DNA from: Thelonectria olida
Lineage: Eukaryota > Ascomycota > Sordariomycetes > Hypocreales > Nectriaceae
Assembly: GCA_020736575.1 (NCBI GenBank)
Contig: JAGPYM010000008.1
Coordinates: 372,001 to 436,000, forward strand
Reading direction: 5' to 3'
Length of the DNA: 64,000 nt
Positions 33,869 through 45,993 of the stretch are shown here, in pieces. Under the pieces are notes generated by a model, which saw only the letters and a program-made list of their open reading frames with translations, had not been told where the DNA came from and made no database searches. The first letter of the stretch is position 1. Each line of letters begins with the position of its first letter. Made by a program: the position numbers and the translations under genes.

Positions 33869-35677
33869 ATGAACGCCTCCCAAGTCGCTCTCCGGCGAGC
33901 TGCTGTACGAGCTCAACTTCGTCAGTCCGTATTCGCCACTCAACGCCAATGGGCTCGATACTCTAGCAATGCTCCCCCTCCTCGCCGAGGCGGGAGCGGA
34001 GGGAAACTCATTGCTTTTGCGACTGTGTTTGGCGGAGCTGCAGCTGGATCCTACTTCTATCCCGTCATTATGGAAAAGTTCAATAACGAGCCCGAGCCAG
34101 AGCCCGTCAAGAAGAAGAAGTCAGTCCGTAAAGCAGAACTCAAGTTTGAGGAACCTCCGGAGAAGGCCGCGACGAAAGAAGGAAGTCGTGATCTCCTCAG
34201 CTCGCAGCATCACCAGGTCAAGTACAGCTGGGAGCACCCCGGAATCTATGCTTGGGGGGCCAATATTGGCAAGGTCATCGATCCTAATTCCAACGAGAAA
34301 TACATCAAACTGCCCCGCCGTATCGCCCATTTTGATGGACAGATTCTTCGAGACTTGAAGATCACCCACGTCTTTGGTGCGGCAGTTACTGAGAAGGGTG
34401 ACCTGGTCCAATGGGGTCTCGGCTTCAACAAGGATGATCCGTCGCCACGCCCTACTCTCACTGGCAAAGACATTGTTAAGATCGACGTTTCCATGGATCG
34501 AATCATTGCTTTGTCACGCAAGGGCAACGTTTACTCTGTCCCTTCGTCCCGCGACGACCTAGAGGGTGGGATGAAGGAAGAGCAACCTAAGAGCTCTTGG
34601 TCTCTCTGGGGGACTCTCGGAATGGAATCTGTCCACTTTCGCAACCTCACTCCTTCTCTTAGCCGTGGCGAAACTGTTACCGACATCAAGACTGGCGAAG
34701 AACACTGCTTGATGCTCACCTCCAAAGGACGTGTCTTCTCCGCAGCTGCCAGCGCATTGGAGTTTCCTTCCAAAGGTCAGCTAGGCATTCCTAGGTTGAG
34801 CTGGGACAACCGGCCGGCGGGTCCATACGATCAACCTCATGAAATCGTTGGTTTGAAGGGCTTTGACATCAGTCACATCGCCGCCGGTGCTTATCACTCC
34901 GTTGCTCTGGACAAGACCGGAAAGGTCTTCACTTTTGGCGACAACTCCTTTGGACAACTTGGATTTGATACCGAGTTCGGTCTCGCACTCTCGGACTCAC
35001 CTTCGCTCGTGGCCATCAACAAAGTCTACGGAGGCAGCTTAGTCCCCACGGTGACATCAATTGCTGCTGGTGGAAATAACACTTTCTTCACTGTTGATGC
35101 GACGGAGCGTGTGCGGCACGAGGACCTGAAAGCGCTTGCCCCATCTCACAAACTCCCCCGAACCTCTTCAGATCTCTGGGCTTCCGGACAAGGAGTCTAC
35201 GGTACTCTGGGAACCGGCCGGTGGTCGCATGTGTCCGGCAGGCCGACCAAGGTGAAGGCACTGTCCTCTCTATTCGAGTTCAACGAGAAGACCAACCAAA
35301 TGATCCCGATCAGACTCAAGTCGATATCTATCGGCACCACACACTGCGCGGCAGTGATGGACAACTTGACCGAGACATCCGTGTCGGCTGCTGGGAGCGT
35401 CAACGCGATCAACTGGGGGTCCGATGCAATGCTATGGGGTGGAAACGAGTACTATCAACTCGGCACAGGCAAACGGACCAACATGAACACGCCGACGTAC
35501 ATTGGGGCGTTGGATGCGGAGCCTGGCATGAAACAAGAGGGGAAGGACGAGTTTCACCGGTTGTGCATAACGCCACGAACGACAATTCGCCTTGATGGTG
35601 GAAAAGGTCGCAAGGTGACACTTGAGCAAAAGATTGAGTGTGGCAAGTACGTCACGGCAGTGTACTCGGCTGTATAA
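33869..35677 (+). CDS. fmp25: Mitochondrial RCC1-repeat protein Fmp25
   Basis: Single exon of 602 residues from the ATG at 33869; the frame is open further left but a mitochondrial presequence begins exactly here (MNASQVALRRAAVRAQLRQ, rich in Arg and Ala, no acids). One membrane segment follows (about 48-68, LIAFATVFGGAAAGSYFYP). The rest is a beta-propeller of RCC1-type repeats, seen for example in HSVALDKTGKVFTFGDNSFG, LWASGQGVYGTLGTG and MLWGGNEYYQLGTG. This architecture is that of yeast Fmp25, an inner-membrane protein needed for complex III assembly, and is related to human RCC1L. Function is assigned by family. The C-terminus (KYVTAVYSAV) looks complete. Confidence 0.88.
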   Translation: MNASQVALRRAAVRAQLRQSVFATQRQWARYSSNAPPPRRGGSGGKLIAFATVFGGAAAGSYFYPVIMEKFNNEPEPEPVKKKKSVRKAELKFEEPPEKAATKEGSRDLLSSQHHQVKYSWEHPGIYAWGANIGKVIDPNSNEKYIKLPRRIAHFDGQILRDLKITHVFGAAVTEKGDLVQWGLGFNKDDPSPRPTLTGKDIVKIDVSMDRIIALSRKGNVYSVPSSRDDLEGGMKEEQPKSSWSLWGTLGMESVHFRNLTPSLSRGETVTDIKTGEEHCLMLTSKGRVFSAAASALEFPSKGQLGIPRLSWDNRPAGPYDQPHEIVGLKGFDISHIAAGAYHSVALDKTGKVFTFGDNSFGQLGFDTEFGLALSDSPSLVAINKVYGGSLVPTVTSIAAGGNNTFFTVDATERVRHEDLKALAPSHKLPRTSSDLWASGQGVYGTLGTGRWSHVSGRPTKVKALSSLFEFNEKTNQMIPIRLKSISIGTTHCAAVMDNLTETSVSAAGSVNAINWGSDAMLWGGNEYYQLGTGKRTNMNTPTYIGALDAEPGMKQEGKDEFHRLCITPRTTIRLDGGKGRKVTLEQKIECGKYVTAVYSAV

Positions 35678-38009
35678 TAATGGCAGGCAACAATACGAGA
35701 CAAGCAGGCAATGGGTAGCGGATTGTCTCGGGAAGGTCCCGAGTTGTAAGATGGTAATGGTTGCTCGTGTATCAAAAAGAGGCAGAGGGCGAAACGAAGG
35801 AATTGTGGCTTGTTTGGGGATGCTGATAACGCTGATATCCGCCAAAAATCTGGAGAGGCGTTTTTACGGGAAAATCCGAAACGATCCAACTCTGTTGTAC
35901 AGTAGTAAATCTGGCTAGTATGATGATCAGGGGGTGCCAACAGATTGGCTAAGTTAGGCATTTGTAAATGACACGATTTTGGAATTACTGCAGTCCCACG
36001 TTTCAAGCCTCGAGTATTCGTATCTACTATGTATATACGAAGTACCAAGAATACATACAATTCTCCGAGCTGGCGTGTCAAACCAAGAGCAGACGGGTCA
36101 AATGCCAAGTTCACGAGACAAGGCTGTCATAGGTCACACAGATCAGACGGGACATACCCGACAGCGAGCACATCTCAGTGTGACAGCTGAGCCACGTGGT
36201 TCGCAGCGACCAACGGGGGCGACAGGGGCATTTGGAGCGCTGGAAGCCCTGAACGAGGCGTCAGTGATCGACAAGCCTAAAAAGCCACACTTTGATCGTC
36301 ACGGGTTGGGCGGCATTGGCGCTGTAACACAAGGGGCCCGACATATTTTTTTGTGGCTATTTTGGAGTATGAGAATTGAGGATCCGCATGTATGGAGTTT
36401 GGAGTTGAAAATAGATGCAAGTTCCGAAATGGCAGCGCCAAGCCCAAGGCGGCGACGAGATGGGTGGCCACGCAAGCGTAAGGGGGTGTAAGGTGTGAGA
36501 AGAGTGTGTGAGGGTGAGCTGGTGAGGGCCAGTCATGAGACCGCGGAGCGGCAGTGGTACAGGAGTGGCAATGGGTATTAGCGAAACCGAGGGGAAGAAG
36601 AGACAGAGGCAAAGACACGCAGGCAGTTGAATTCTATATTTTTCTTCGTCGTGTTTGGTAATCTGTAGCTAGTCTTCGTATTTCAACTGGTTCTATTCGC
36701 TGGTTCCATGTTGGATTGGATCATGTCCTGTCCGACGGCGTAATCTTGGACAATCTGGACAGATGGCTTGGCTGCCCAAAATAGAACGTTCACACAGCTC
36801 GCTTTCCACGCTACAGAAAAAGAAGAAGAAACAGAAGATGAAAAAAGAAAAGGGTTCAAGGGGTCACCCCTGTTCTGCCCTATGCCGGACGGAGCTAGAA
36901 GAAGCCTCATCAATCCATGGAATTATTTGGTCCGTCCCGGAGACAAGGGATCGGGAAACAAGGGCGGAGGGATGAGGAGGGAGACGGAGAAGGAGGAGGA
37001 GGAAGAGTACAGATCTGTACATACGCATCACAATAGGATTGTAATTGTTAATAAGCTTCAAATTAAAGCTGACAACAATACCTCTCACTTATTTATATAT
37101 CAGACCCTTCTTATTACCACCTTAATTTAGGAAACTCTCCTATTTTCAGCACGTGGCGTTGGGGTATCTCCTTCCCCAACTATTGATCTCATCGTCGGGA
37201 AAGGGAAGGTACATCCAAAGCAGGGAAAGAGGGACCAAAAAAAAAAAGAAAGAAAAAAAAAGTTCCCACTTCCGCTGCCAGGTGCCAGGTGCCAGGTGCC
37301 AACCCAGGTTAATATCCGCCGTACTTCATCGCAAGCCACGGCACTCAACTCCTCCCCGCGGGCCCGGTGCAAGGGCGCTGATGACGGAGATGATAGTCAC
37401 TCATTACTAGTGGTCACGTTCGCTCTTTTCTCCCGTCCTCCCACCGCATCGCCCTTCTCCTTCTGCTCCGTCTCCATGATCGCCGTCTCTTAATTGTGGT
37501 CGTCGTGGGATCATCGCCGCCATCCTCGTACCTGCCGACGACTCATGCTCAAAGTCCCCTTCCTCCGTGTGCCCTGAACTGGATGCGCCACTCCCTCCTC
37601 CCACTTCCGCTTGCCGACTGCATCATCGCTGCCCACTTCTCCCTTCTCCTGCCCTTGGCTTCTCTTCAACCCTCTTAATCTTGTCCTGCTCCGTGTTCCC
37701 TTCGGAAGCGTCACCTGCGCCATCACCAACTCCCAACGATTCAACTCCTCCTCTTACTTCGCCCCCTTGTTGTCCAGGTCCAGCAGCCAGTCCCTCGTCC
37801 GACCCCTGCTCGACCTCCACCAGCCCAAGGCTCGTTGCTCCTCTTCCTCGATCTCGTCTTCGCCTTTGCCCTTGCCGACTTCTTCGCCCTCTCGGCCTCG
37901 GCCTCCTCTCTTTACATCTTCAACGCGTCCTCGACATCTACAAATCTCCTCCTCGTCCGCGCCGGTTCTCTCCTTCGTCCCCTGCTCTTTCCTGTCGCAA
38001 TCCGCCACC
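35678..38009. other. Intergenic region with CT-rich leader
   Basis: About 2.3 kb. The left half has no recognisable gene. At 37276-37300 there are three and a half copies of a 7-bp TGCCAGG unit. From about 37420 to 38009 the plus strand is strongly pyrimidine-rich, typical of a long 5' leader for the phosphatase gene, and carries small upstream open frames. Confidence 0.6.
37583..37678 (+). other. Possible uORF in phosphatase leader
   Basis: ATG at 37583 opens a 31-codon frame ending at 37678, about 330 bp before the phosphatase start codon and inside the CT-rich leader. A regulatory role requires that the transcript begins upstream of it, which is not shown. Confidence 0.3.
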
Positions 38010-39500
38010 ATGGACAGAATCCCCAAGTTCCGGCGCAAACCCAAGAACCCAACCATCGAGACAGCCATCGAGCGTTCCAGCAGCGACACTGTCGATAGCA
38101 TCGCTAGCGCCGAGATCCAAGCCACAAATCTTCAGCAACAACAGCAGCAACAACGCCCACAGCCCCAGAAAAGCTCATCCAAGTTCTCGAAAAAGAACGC
38201 CTTCCGAAATTTCCGACTGCGCGCCTCCGCGAAACGAGCCCGTGAGAGTCCTTCAGCCGAGCTCCCTTCCAGCCCTCCCGCCGCCATCGTCAGTCAAGAC
38301 GGAACCAAAAGTCGGCCAGTGACTGCCGACGGGTATGCGATTCGGAACGGGAGACGCGCCATGCCAGAGCTTCCTGCATTCTTGGACCTCACACAAGGTA
38401 AGCCACACATCATGATGCACCTATGAGAATATATAGCTAATAGTTTACTAGACAATAATTTCAAGTTCCAAGAACTGACGTGGGCCGAATACCATCGAGT
38501 GTCTGAGGGCAACCGAAACGAGGCAGATCAGGACTTTAAATGGGGCATGTTCAAGCAGTTGGATATTGAAGAGAAGGGTGCCATGGACCGGTACACAAAC
38601 ATCAAGCCGTGGAACCATAACCGCATCCGACTCCAGGTTCCTCCCAACGAGCTCGATTATGTCAACGCCTCTGAAATCACCCTCGAGTCGAATGCCGATC
38701 CCGAACTACCTCCACTTCGGTATATCGCCATGCAGGGCCCTACGGAGCCGTCTATTACCTACGTCTGGCGCATGATAGCCGAGCAACTGTCCTCCCCCGC
38801 CGTCATTGTGCAGCTTACAACCATGGTTGAGAACGGTCTCCCCAAATGCAACCAGTACTTTCCAGACGGTGATGAACATACCACCTGGCCCATCAACGAG
38901 GAAAACGCATGGGGCGACGATTGGAGTGCTCACCTCACATTTGATTCTTACGAGGAGCTCCACGAAGGATCGATCGAAAAGCGGAAACTACTGCTCCAGG
39001 TGGAGGGAGAGGAGAAACCTCGCGTCATTTGGCACCTCCTTTACCGCAAGTGGCCCGACTTTGGAGTGCCTGAGGTTGAGGATCTCGATGGTTTTTTTGA
39101 GATAATGCGGCTTTCTCGGGAATGCAGCGCTCCCTCCAACCCGCGCATCATTCACTGCAGTGCTGGCGTTGGCCGCACTGGAACCTTTATCACCCTCGAG
39201 CATCTTCAGCGGGAACTCGACGCCGGCGCTTTGGAAGACCACGATCACCCAACTGAGGGGCCCGACCTCATCTACGACACGGTTGACGCCCTCCGAGAGC
39301 AACGAATTGGCATGGTACAGAGCGTGTCCCAGTACCTCTTCATCTACCAGGTCATGCGCAAACTCTGGCAAGACAAATACGGCTTCGACGACGACGGCGC
39401 CGAACCAGCGGCTAAGAGACTCGAGGTTACCGGTCCCTATTTCGAAGCAGGACCTGGGCCCGACGTCGGTGCTGCCGGTGAAGTGGGTATTGCAAAGTAA
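38010..39500 (+). CDS. Protein tyrosine phosphatase (Ptp1/Pyp-like)
   Basis: Exons 38010-38397 and 38452-39500 (intron of 54 bp) give 478 residues, with a CCACCATGG start. A basic, Gln/Ser-rich N-terminal region (about 1-125) precedes the classical PTP domain. Substrate loop: NRIRLQVPPNELDYVNASE. WPD loop: KWPDFGVPE (near residue 330). Active site: HCSAGVGRTGTF with catalytic C365. Q loop: EQRIGMVQSVSQYLFIYQ. All catalytic elements are present, so an active enzyme is expected. Yeast Ptp1 and fission yeast Pyp proteins are the nearest known types; several of these dephosphorylate MAP kinases. Substrates here are inference. The N-terminal region, with RKPK and KRAR clusters, may direct localisation. 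Confidence 0.92.
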
Positions 39501-40636
39501 TTGCATCCATTTGATTTTATTGATAGCATTTTCGTTTGGCGTTTGTGAGCATGGCACTTTTTTTTTGGCTGGGGTTTATCTGGAAAGTTTACGTATCGGA
39601 TGCACATACTGCTTATACCAGTTATCTTTATGGCTCATGGTGTTTGTCTTCTTTTTCTTTTCAAATTCTTGTATCTTCTTGTTTTTGTACCTATCGATAT
39701 TCGCTACGGCGGGGTATTTTTCTTCCCATTCTTATATCCTTCACTTGCTCATAGAATGAGGCCGCTTCTGGGAAGACGGCCTCTGTTGTAGGAGTACCGG
39801 AAATGGGGTCCCGGAGAGTCTAAAGCGAGGCGAGTGTACGTTGGGCAGGCATGCAGGCAATGGGTTGACGAGGCATGGGAGGACACGGGGTCGAACATAA
39901 AAAAGAGGCAGCCCCCTTCGGAAGAAAGGTCTGGGCATGTATAGAGACTTGGCCTCTTGACGGAATGATAAACACACGGTCCTCTTAAAGGGATTGGTTA
40001 TGTCTTTCACCGACAATCAGAAATTCACAGGTGAAAAACCAACTGTCTTTTTATCCAAGTCTACCAGCTTATCCAGTCTTCGTGAGAATCATGACTGCAA
40101 CTCGTGCATTCCAACGATATCTGCCATGGACACTGCTCTCCTTGTGGGTTTCATAGTGGCAAACTCGCGAGCCTTATGCAGTGAAAACCAGCTAGCCATT
40201 GTCCTTTATGGCGTAGTAGCCAGCCTTTCTCCCTTCATTACTGAGAGATCAAGTACACACCCAGCACGATAAGCTGGGCGTTGTGTTTATTTAGTGTGGT
40301 TATTACCTTCAGGTCACTCATCAAACAGGAGTCAAGTGTCTAAAGTGATTAAATCGTTCTGGAAATACTCCGTCCTATAAGCTATCTGATACGCACGCTG
40401 TTGAGTGCTTGGGTATTTTAGGAAAGTCTTTTTTTTTTGACGTTTTGTTTTTTTGTTTCTGGTTTTGGGATATCATTCTTCCTCCTCATTAACTTACTTA
40501 ACATCCTCCATCAGATATCTCCGAATCGTCCAATATAAAACACAGCAAAATGTACAAGCTCCATCTAATAATTACCACCACTCTTTTGAAGTGAACAACA
40601 TAAGGAAAGAGAATGATGGCAAAACGCCTCCCAAGA
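39501..40636. other. Convergent intergenic region, no gene seen
   Basis: About 1.1 kb between convergent genes, AT-richer with T runs near 39560 and 40430. Probably 3' UTRs and spacer. Confidence 0.6.
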
Positions 40637-43600
40637 TCACGCGCTGATGATGACAGTGCGAGTCTCCTTTTGCGTCTCTGTCACGGTGACAGTCTCGTGG
40701 TCCTTTTCCGTGACGGTGACGGTCAGGTAAATGGACACGGTAGGGATTCCATCGACGACCTGCGTCGTGGAGTGGCCCTGTTCCACGGCAACAGCTTCTG
40801 TAGCTTGTGCCGCGGGTATGGACGTGGCGATTTGCTCGGCGTCAACGGGAATGAGGAGAATGGTTGAGGCCTTGATTAATGAGGCCGATGACGAGGAAGA
40901 CGACAGGATAGGGACTGCGGCTGTGGTAGTGGTCACCACCGGGACTTCAGGTGCTGTAGTGGTCACCACCGGAACTGCGGCTGCGGTAGTCGATGACACA
41001 ACGGGTGCTGCAGCTTCTGAAGTAGGCTCGTCAGGCTGCTGAATGGAGTTGACCACGGTAGTGGTGCCAGCAGGGAGAGTATCAGAGGAAGGAGACGACG
41101 TAGGGTATGACGGCTGGTTGGCGGCAGGGACAGAGATTGTGGTGACAATGGCAGTCTCGGTGGTAGAAGAGGGAACGCTGATGACGGGCACCGAGGTCGA
41201 TACAACAGGGACGCTCGTCTGCTCCGAGGGCTGCTCAACAACAGCTGAAGTTTTCGAGGTTACCAGGGTCGTGGGCACTGAAGGGTAGCTGTTCACAGGT
41301 TCCGAAGTGACAACGACTGCGGAAGTAGCAGGCACCGAAGATTTCTCGACGGGAACAGATGTGACCTCGTCGGCAGGCTCGGAAGTGGTAGCAGCATCGC
41401 CGTCATCAACAGTGACAATCTGGGTGACAGTCACAACTGGAACATTGCCCTGGTTACCAGCCTCGGTTGTAGTAGCGGGTTCCTCAATCGCAGACGAAAC
41501 AACGCTTTCGACGGCGGAAGTAGCAGGCTGCTCGACCACGGTGGACGAAGCACCACCGACAGAAGTCGTCTCGCCGACGGCAGAGTCGCCCAACACCTCC
41601 TTGGCCTCATCCACATCCTGGCACGCAAGCATAACGCCATTGGTTGTAGTGGCGGGGAAAGCGTAGCACTTCTTATTCGCTTCACAGCCCTTGATAGTGT
41701 ACGAACCTGAGTCGTTGCATTGCGCAAACTGTCCGTTGATGCACGCAGCCTGGCCCGAAGTGCAAGCCGAATCGGTCGTCAGCTCAGAGTACACCTCATT
41801 GAGCTGCTTAGCCTGAGCCAGGTTGGCGGCGTACTGGTCAGAATCAACCGTAGCCGTAGCAGTAGGCATGTAGCCAACAGTAGGCACGGCCGAGTTGGGA
41901 GTTCCAGTGGCTGCGATGGTGGACACTGGGGTGGACGAAGATGCCGTGGTGGAAGAAACGACGACGGGCTCATACGATGAAGCAGGCTCAGAAGATGGAG
42001 AGTCCTCGGTGGAAACAGGCACATATGTGGTATGGACAGCAGATGAGCCAGCTGCACTCGTCTCACCAGGCTGGTCAACAGAAACGACCACGGTTGAGCC
42101 AGAAGATGGGGTTCCTGGGAGCTCCTCGACGGCGGTGGACGACACGGGCTCTTGAACGTTCGAGGGAGTCGAGACAATCACGCTCGAAGCAGGCTGAGAC
42201 ACGTAGGCAACAGAAGTAGCTGGCGTGCTAGCAGCCGAAGTCTCCTCGACAACGGTCGTCTGCTGCGCAGGGGTCGATGAGGTAGGCTGAAGACCACCAA
42301 GATCAACACTGGACTTGAAAACGAGAGTGGTAGACTCATTGTTGTCCTGGTCCGAGGCCACGGAGCTATAGACGACACTAGGAGTGCTCTGTCCAGCTCC
42401 GGGGGTCTCTTGGTAATGGGTAGACCCAAGGGTAGCCGTGGTGGAGAACGCCTGGTCAGCGCTGGTGGGCGTGTTGACAATAGACGATCCAGGGGCAGTG
42501 CCGCCGTAGTTCACTGAAGTCACGGGAGTAGAGGATTGCTCGGCAGAAGATACAACAGACGAGTCTACAGGGGTCTGAGCCGAGGTGGGCTGCTGGGGAG
42601 CAATAGAAGTGTAGATGAGAGTTTGAGACGTCTGCTGAACGACGCTGGTCTCCTCGGAAGTCTGCTGAGCGGCGCTGGTCTCCTCGGAGGGAGTCTGAGT
42701 CTGCTGAACGGCACTCGACTCCTCGGAAGTTTCAACAGCGGTGGTGGCAGCGGTAGTGGCAGCGGTAGTGGGTGTACCAGGAACAATTGAAGTGTAGATA
42801 AGAGTCTGAGACGTCTTCTGGAAGGCACTGGTCTCCTCGGAAGTCTGCTGAGCAGCGCTGGTCTCCTCGGAAGTTTCAACAGCGGTAGTAGATACGCCAG
42901 GAACAATCGAAGTGTAGATGAGAGTCTGAGAGGTCTTCTGGAAGGCACTGGTCTCCTCAGAAGTCTGCTGAGCGGCGCTGGTCTCCTCGGAGGGAGTCTG
43001 AGTCTGCTGAACGGTGCTCGACTCCTCGGAAGTTTCAACAGCGGTAGTGGGTGTGCCAGGAACAATTGAAGTGTAGATGAGAGTCTGAGATGTCTGAGAG
43101 GTCTGCTGGACGGCGCTGGTCTCCTCGGAAGTCTGTTGAGCAGTGGTAGGTGTTCCGGGAACAATTGAACTAACGATAGTCGTCTCTTGAGAAGATTGGG
43201 CGGGAGTGCTTTGGGAGGTTGGAAACAAGTCCACCGCCGTAGAAGAAGCCGTCGTTGTCGTCTCCTCCACAGGGTTCGAAGTCGCGAGAGAGCTTGGGGT
43301 TTCGCTGGGCTGTTGGGGAACGATCGACGTGGTCAGGGTGGTGCCCTCGTTGAAGTCGGAGGTGTCGATGGGGTATGCGGCAGAGGTGTCGGCAGGGACG
43401 GTATTAGCGGGGGTCTGCGAGTAGACCGCAGTTGTGGGTTCGTCGATGGGAAGAAGCTCGATGGTGGACGCAAGGTCGGCTTGCATAGAGTCCACGGTGG
43501 GAGTGGCGATGCTTGAAGGCTCGACAACGATTGAGGTAGTAGACTCAATGATGCTGGACTCTTGGGCGTAGCTATGTAATTCTGTTAGAGACTGGTTATT

Positions 43601-43856
43601 TGTAAAATTATTGTTTCCTATTTCTATACCTATCAGAAGCGGCGAAAGAGGCGACCGAAGTAGCGTACGGGACATTCACCGGGGTTTCTCGCTGGTATCT
43701 GTTGTTGTCGTCGTCAGCCATCGACTCTGAAGGTGCATAAACTCCATCCCGTTGGACGTACATCCTGTCGGTCCACCTTAGAGGACCAGCCTGGGCGAAC
43801 TGGGCAATCGAAAGAATGTATAGCGCAAAGGCGCATCTCCTCCTATCAAACCACAT
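40637..43856 (-). CDS. Secreted Ser/Thr-rich CBM19-like cell-wall protein
   Basis: Exons 43856-43630 and 43571-40637 (intron of 58 bp) encode 1053 residues. A signal peptide is clear (FALYILSIAQFAQA, cleavage near residue 23). Nearly all the rest is Ser, Thr, Val and Pro, suited to heavy O-mannosylation. A single cysteine-rich island at about residues 650-735 has six cysteines in the pattern CTSGQAACINGQFAQC, then KGCEANKKC and MLACQD. This resembles carbohydrate-binding module family 19, the chitin-binding module of yeast Cts1. No catalytic domain accompanies it. The part before the island carries tandem repeats (LIYTSIVPGTPTTAVETSEE type). The C-terminus is TVTVTE-like and hydrophilic, with no GPI-attachment signal, so wall retention would depend on the module or on disulfides. 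The CBM19 call is by pattern only. Confidence 0.8.
42606..43160 (-). repeat. In-frame tandem repeats of the CBM19-like gene
   Basis: A shared nucleotide block (GAAGTGTAGATGAGAGTCTG on the plus strand, encoding QTLIYTSIV on the minus) starts at 42606, 42789, 42909 and 43068. Spacings are 183, 120 and 159 bp, all multiples of three. Between the anchors, shorter ETSAAQQTSE units vary in number. Confidence 0.85.
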
Positions 43857-45993
43857 GTTGAAGTTGTTTCGTCAAAAAGCCAACTAAGGTATGTGTAAAC
43901 GGTTCGACGCGAAGAGAGGGATCGAGTCGAATAAAGGAAACAAAAAAGCCGGAGATCGGGGTTGTGTTTGCGTATAACAGATTCAAGTTTCGCGATTCGG
44001 TGTATATAAAAGTTGTCGTTGGGATGAATGTTTTGTCCAAGCAAACCAATCAATGAGAAATTAAGCCAGCTTTGATAATAGTAAAAAGTCGCAAGAGACT
44101 GTGAGAGTATGAACACGGATGAGGAAGGGAAGGAGCTTCGAATCAACCGAAGGCCTTTGAAACAAGGGAACAATGAAGGTTGTTTTGTTACGAAGAGAGA
44201 GGCTGTGAGTGAGTGAACACAGCGGGATGAGACAAAGAATGACAGAAAGAACTGTGATGGGGGCGAGAGAGACAAGAAAGGAAAAAAGAGGGGATTCAAG
44301 GAGAAGAAGACTGGATAGAGAGTGAAAGAGGAAGAATGGAAGAGAGAAAGCGAAGAAATACAAGAGCGACTGTGGGTGTGGACGGTAGTAGTATTCGCAG
44401 TATTGTACGGGCATCGCCATCTCCACTCGCTTCGTCCAGCAGAGCAGAGACCAGACGAGACACAGAGCAAGAGAAATCGTTTGGTCCATGGTCCCAGTCA
44501 CATCCATCACACCGGCTCTCGACTCTCCAGTGGCCATTCATGCCAGACACCCATGCCTCACTAACCGGTTTCCCCCCGCACGAGGCCCGAAACCCGCTCC
44601 ACGTCCAGTCGACAGTCTCACGACGCGCCCGACACCAAACCGCCGCAGTGCCAGAAGCTGCCAGAAACCGCCCCATCTCGAGCCTCAAAACGCGCCACAC
44701 CACGGGCGAGAAGGTGTGCCAGCTGGTCGGATGGGGTCTGTGGAGGAAAAATTAAGCGCGCTCGCTGCGTCGTCGGGAGTCTGTGTGTGTGAGTGTGAAG
44801 TTGCAAGAAACTCACAGCAGGGTGCAGGGGTGCGTCTCTCCAGATCCCTGTCCGCCTTGACGCGGCTGGCTATAATTGGCAGTTGCGCCCAAGCATGCAC
44901 CTGCAAGGTACAAACACATCCCTTCATCGCCCTTTCCCTTACTGGGGCAGCATGGGCCTGTCTCGGATCCGGCCCGGGCTCGATGCCTTCCTGCCCAATC
45001 GTCGCCGACCCACTGAACCCACCTGCGGCTTGCCTGGTTGCCAGGTTTAGACGGGCGGCTCCAGGCGGATATGAGAAACAATGGCAGATCTCTCGCCATC
45101 CAATAGACCTGCCGTCACTGGCATCTCTAGAATTAAAACACTGAGGTGGCCGTCTTGACGAACTGCTCCAGCTCCAGTCGACCCATTATCATCCGGCCGT
45201 GGCCTGCTCAGGCAGAGAACACCCCTGTCGCGGCTTCAATAGCTTGTCTTGCACCCTGGAGCAAATCTGTCTAATAACGAAATCTCCAGATGCCCATAAG
45301 CAGGAAGACCTCACTTCTCGCATCTCGTTGGACAAACCTCCCTCCGAATGCGTCCTCGAAGAGGCCATTCTGCCCATGAATTCATACCACCGCATATCAA
45401 ACTAATGCAAGCCATTTCCATTCTCGGCCACGGGGACCCGATATCCTGGGTCCCCAATGTCACCTCTCGGGGTCCTCTCTTGCTCCTTGAATCTGAGATA
45501 GCCGCCCAACGGCCCTTACACCCTCGGCCAAGCCCAACCCACGCAACTGACGATGCCTTAGCATACGAATAATAGACGACCTGCCCAACCTGTCTAGCCA
45601 GATCTCTCCCGAAATTAAGGCTGACGAAGCATTCGATGCATTAGCTCTCTCCTTTTCTCGTATTGACATTTTTTCTTATTCCTACCGTCTGAGTTTTCTC
45701 TATCCGTACATGACCTACATATGTTATACATCTTGCTATACAGGCCCTCCAGCCCATACCCTATCCATCTCGGGTCCTACCATTCTATAATCGTACACTC
45801 CATATCCAACCAAAGTCAACCTGCCTATATCCACATCGTGACGTCCAATAACAACAAAAAAGCCACCTCATTCATTCGCTCCGTAAACGCCTGCCGCTCT
45901 CTATCCTTCGTTATGCCATGTTTCCCTTTCCCATCCGTTTGCTTACATCTGCCCGTCGTCCTGCTGCTCGGCATTGTCTGTGCTCAACTGCCG
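43857..45993. other. Intergenic region, no gene seen
   Basis: About 2.1 kb. The part next to 43857 is AG-rich on the plus strand (CT-rich leader of the CBM19-like gene). Open frames on both strands lack coding character. It ends at the 3' end of the next minus-strand gene. Confidence 0.55.

Noticed and set aside
37276..37300. Three and a half copies of TGCCAGG
   Set aside because: Short simple repeat in an intergenic region; too small to support a functional claim.
41307..41666. Thr/Val-rich plus-strand frame opposite the CBM19-like gene
   Set aside because: Complement of a low-complexity coding region, not an independent gene.
43778..44470. Hydrophobic minus-strand frame upstream of the CBM19-like gene
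   Set aside because: Phe/Leu/Ser-rich because it is a CT-rich leader; overlaps the true ATG in another frame.
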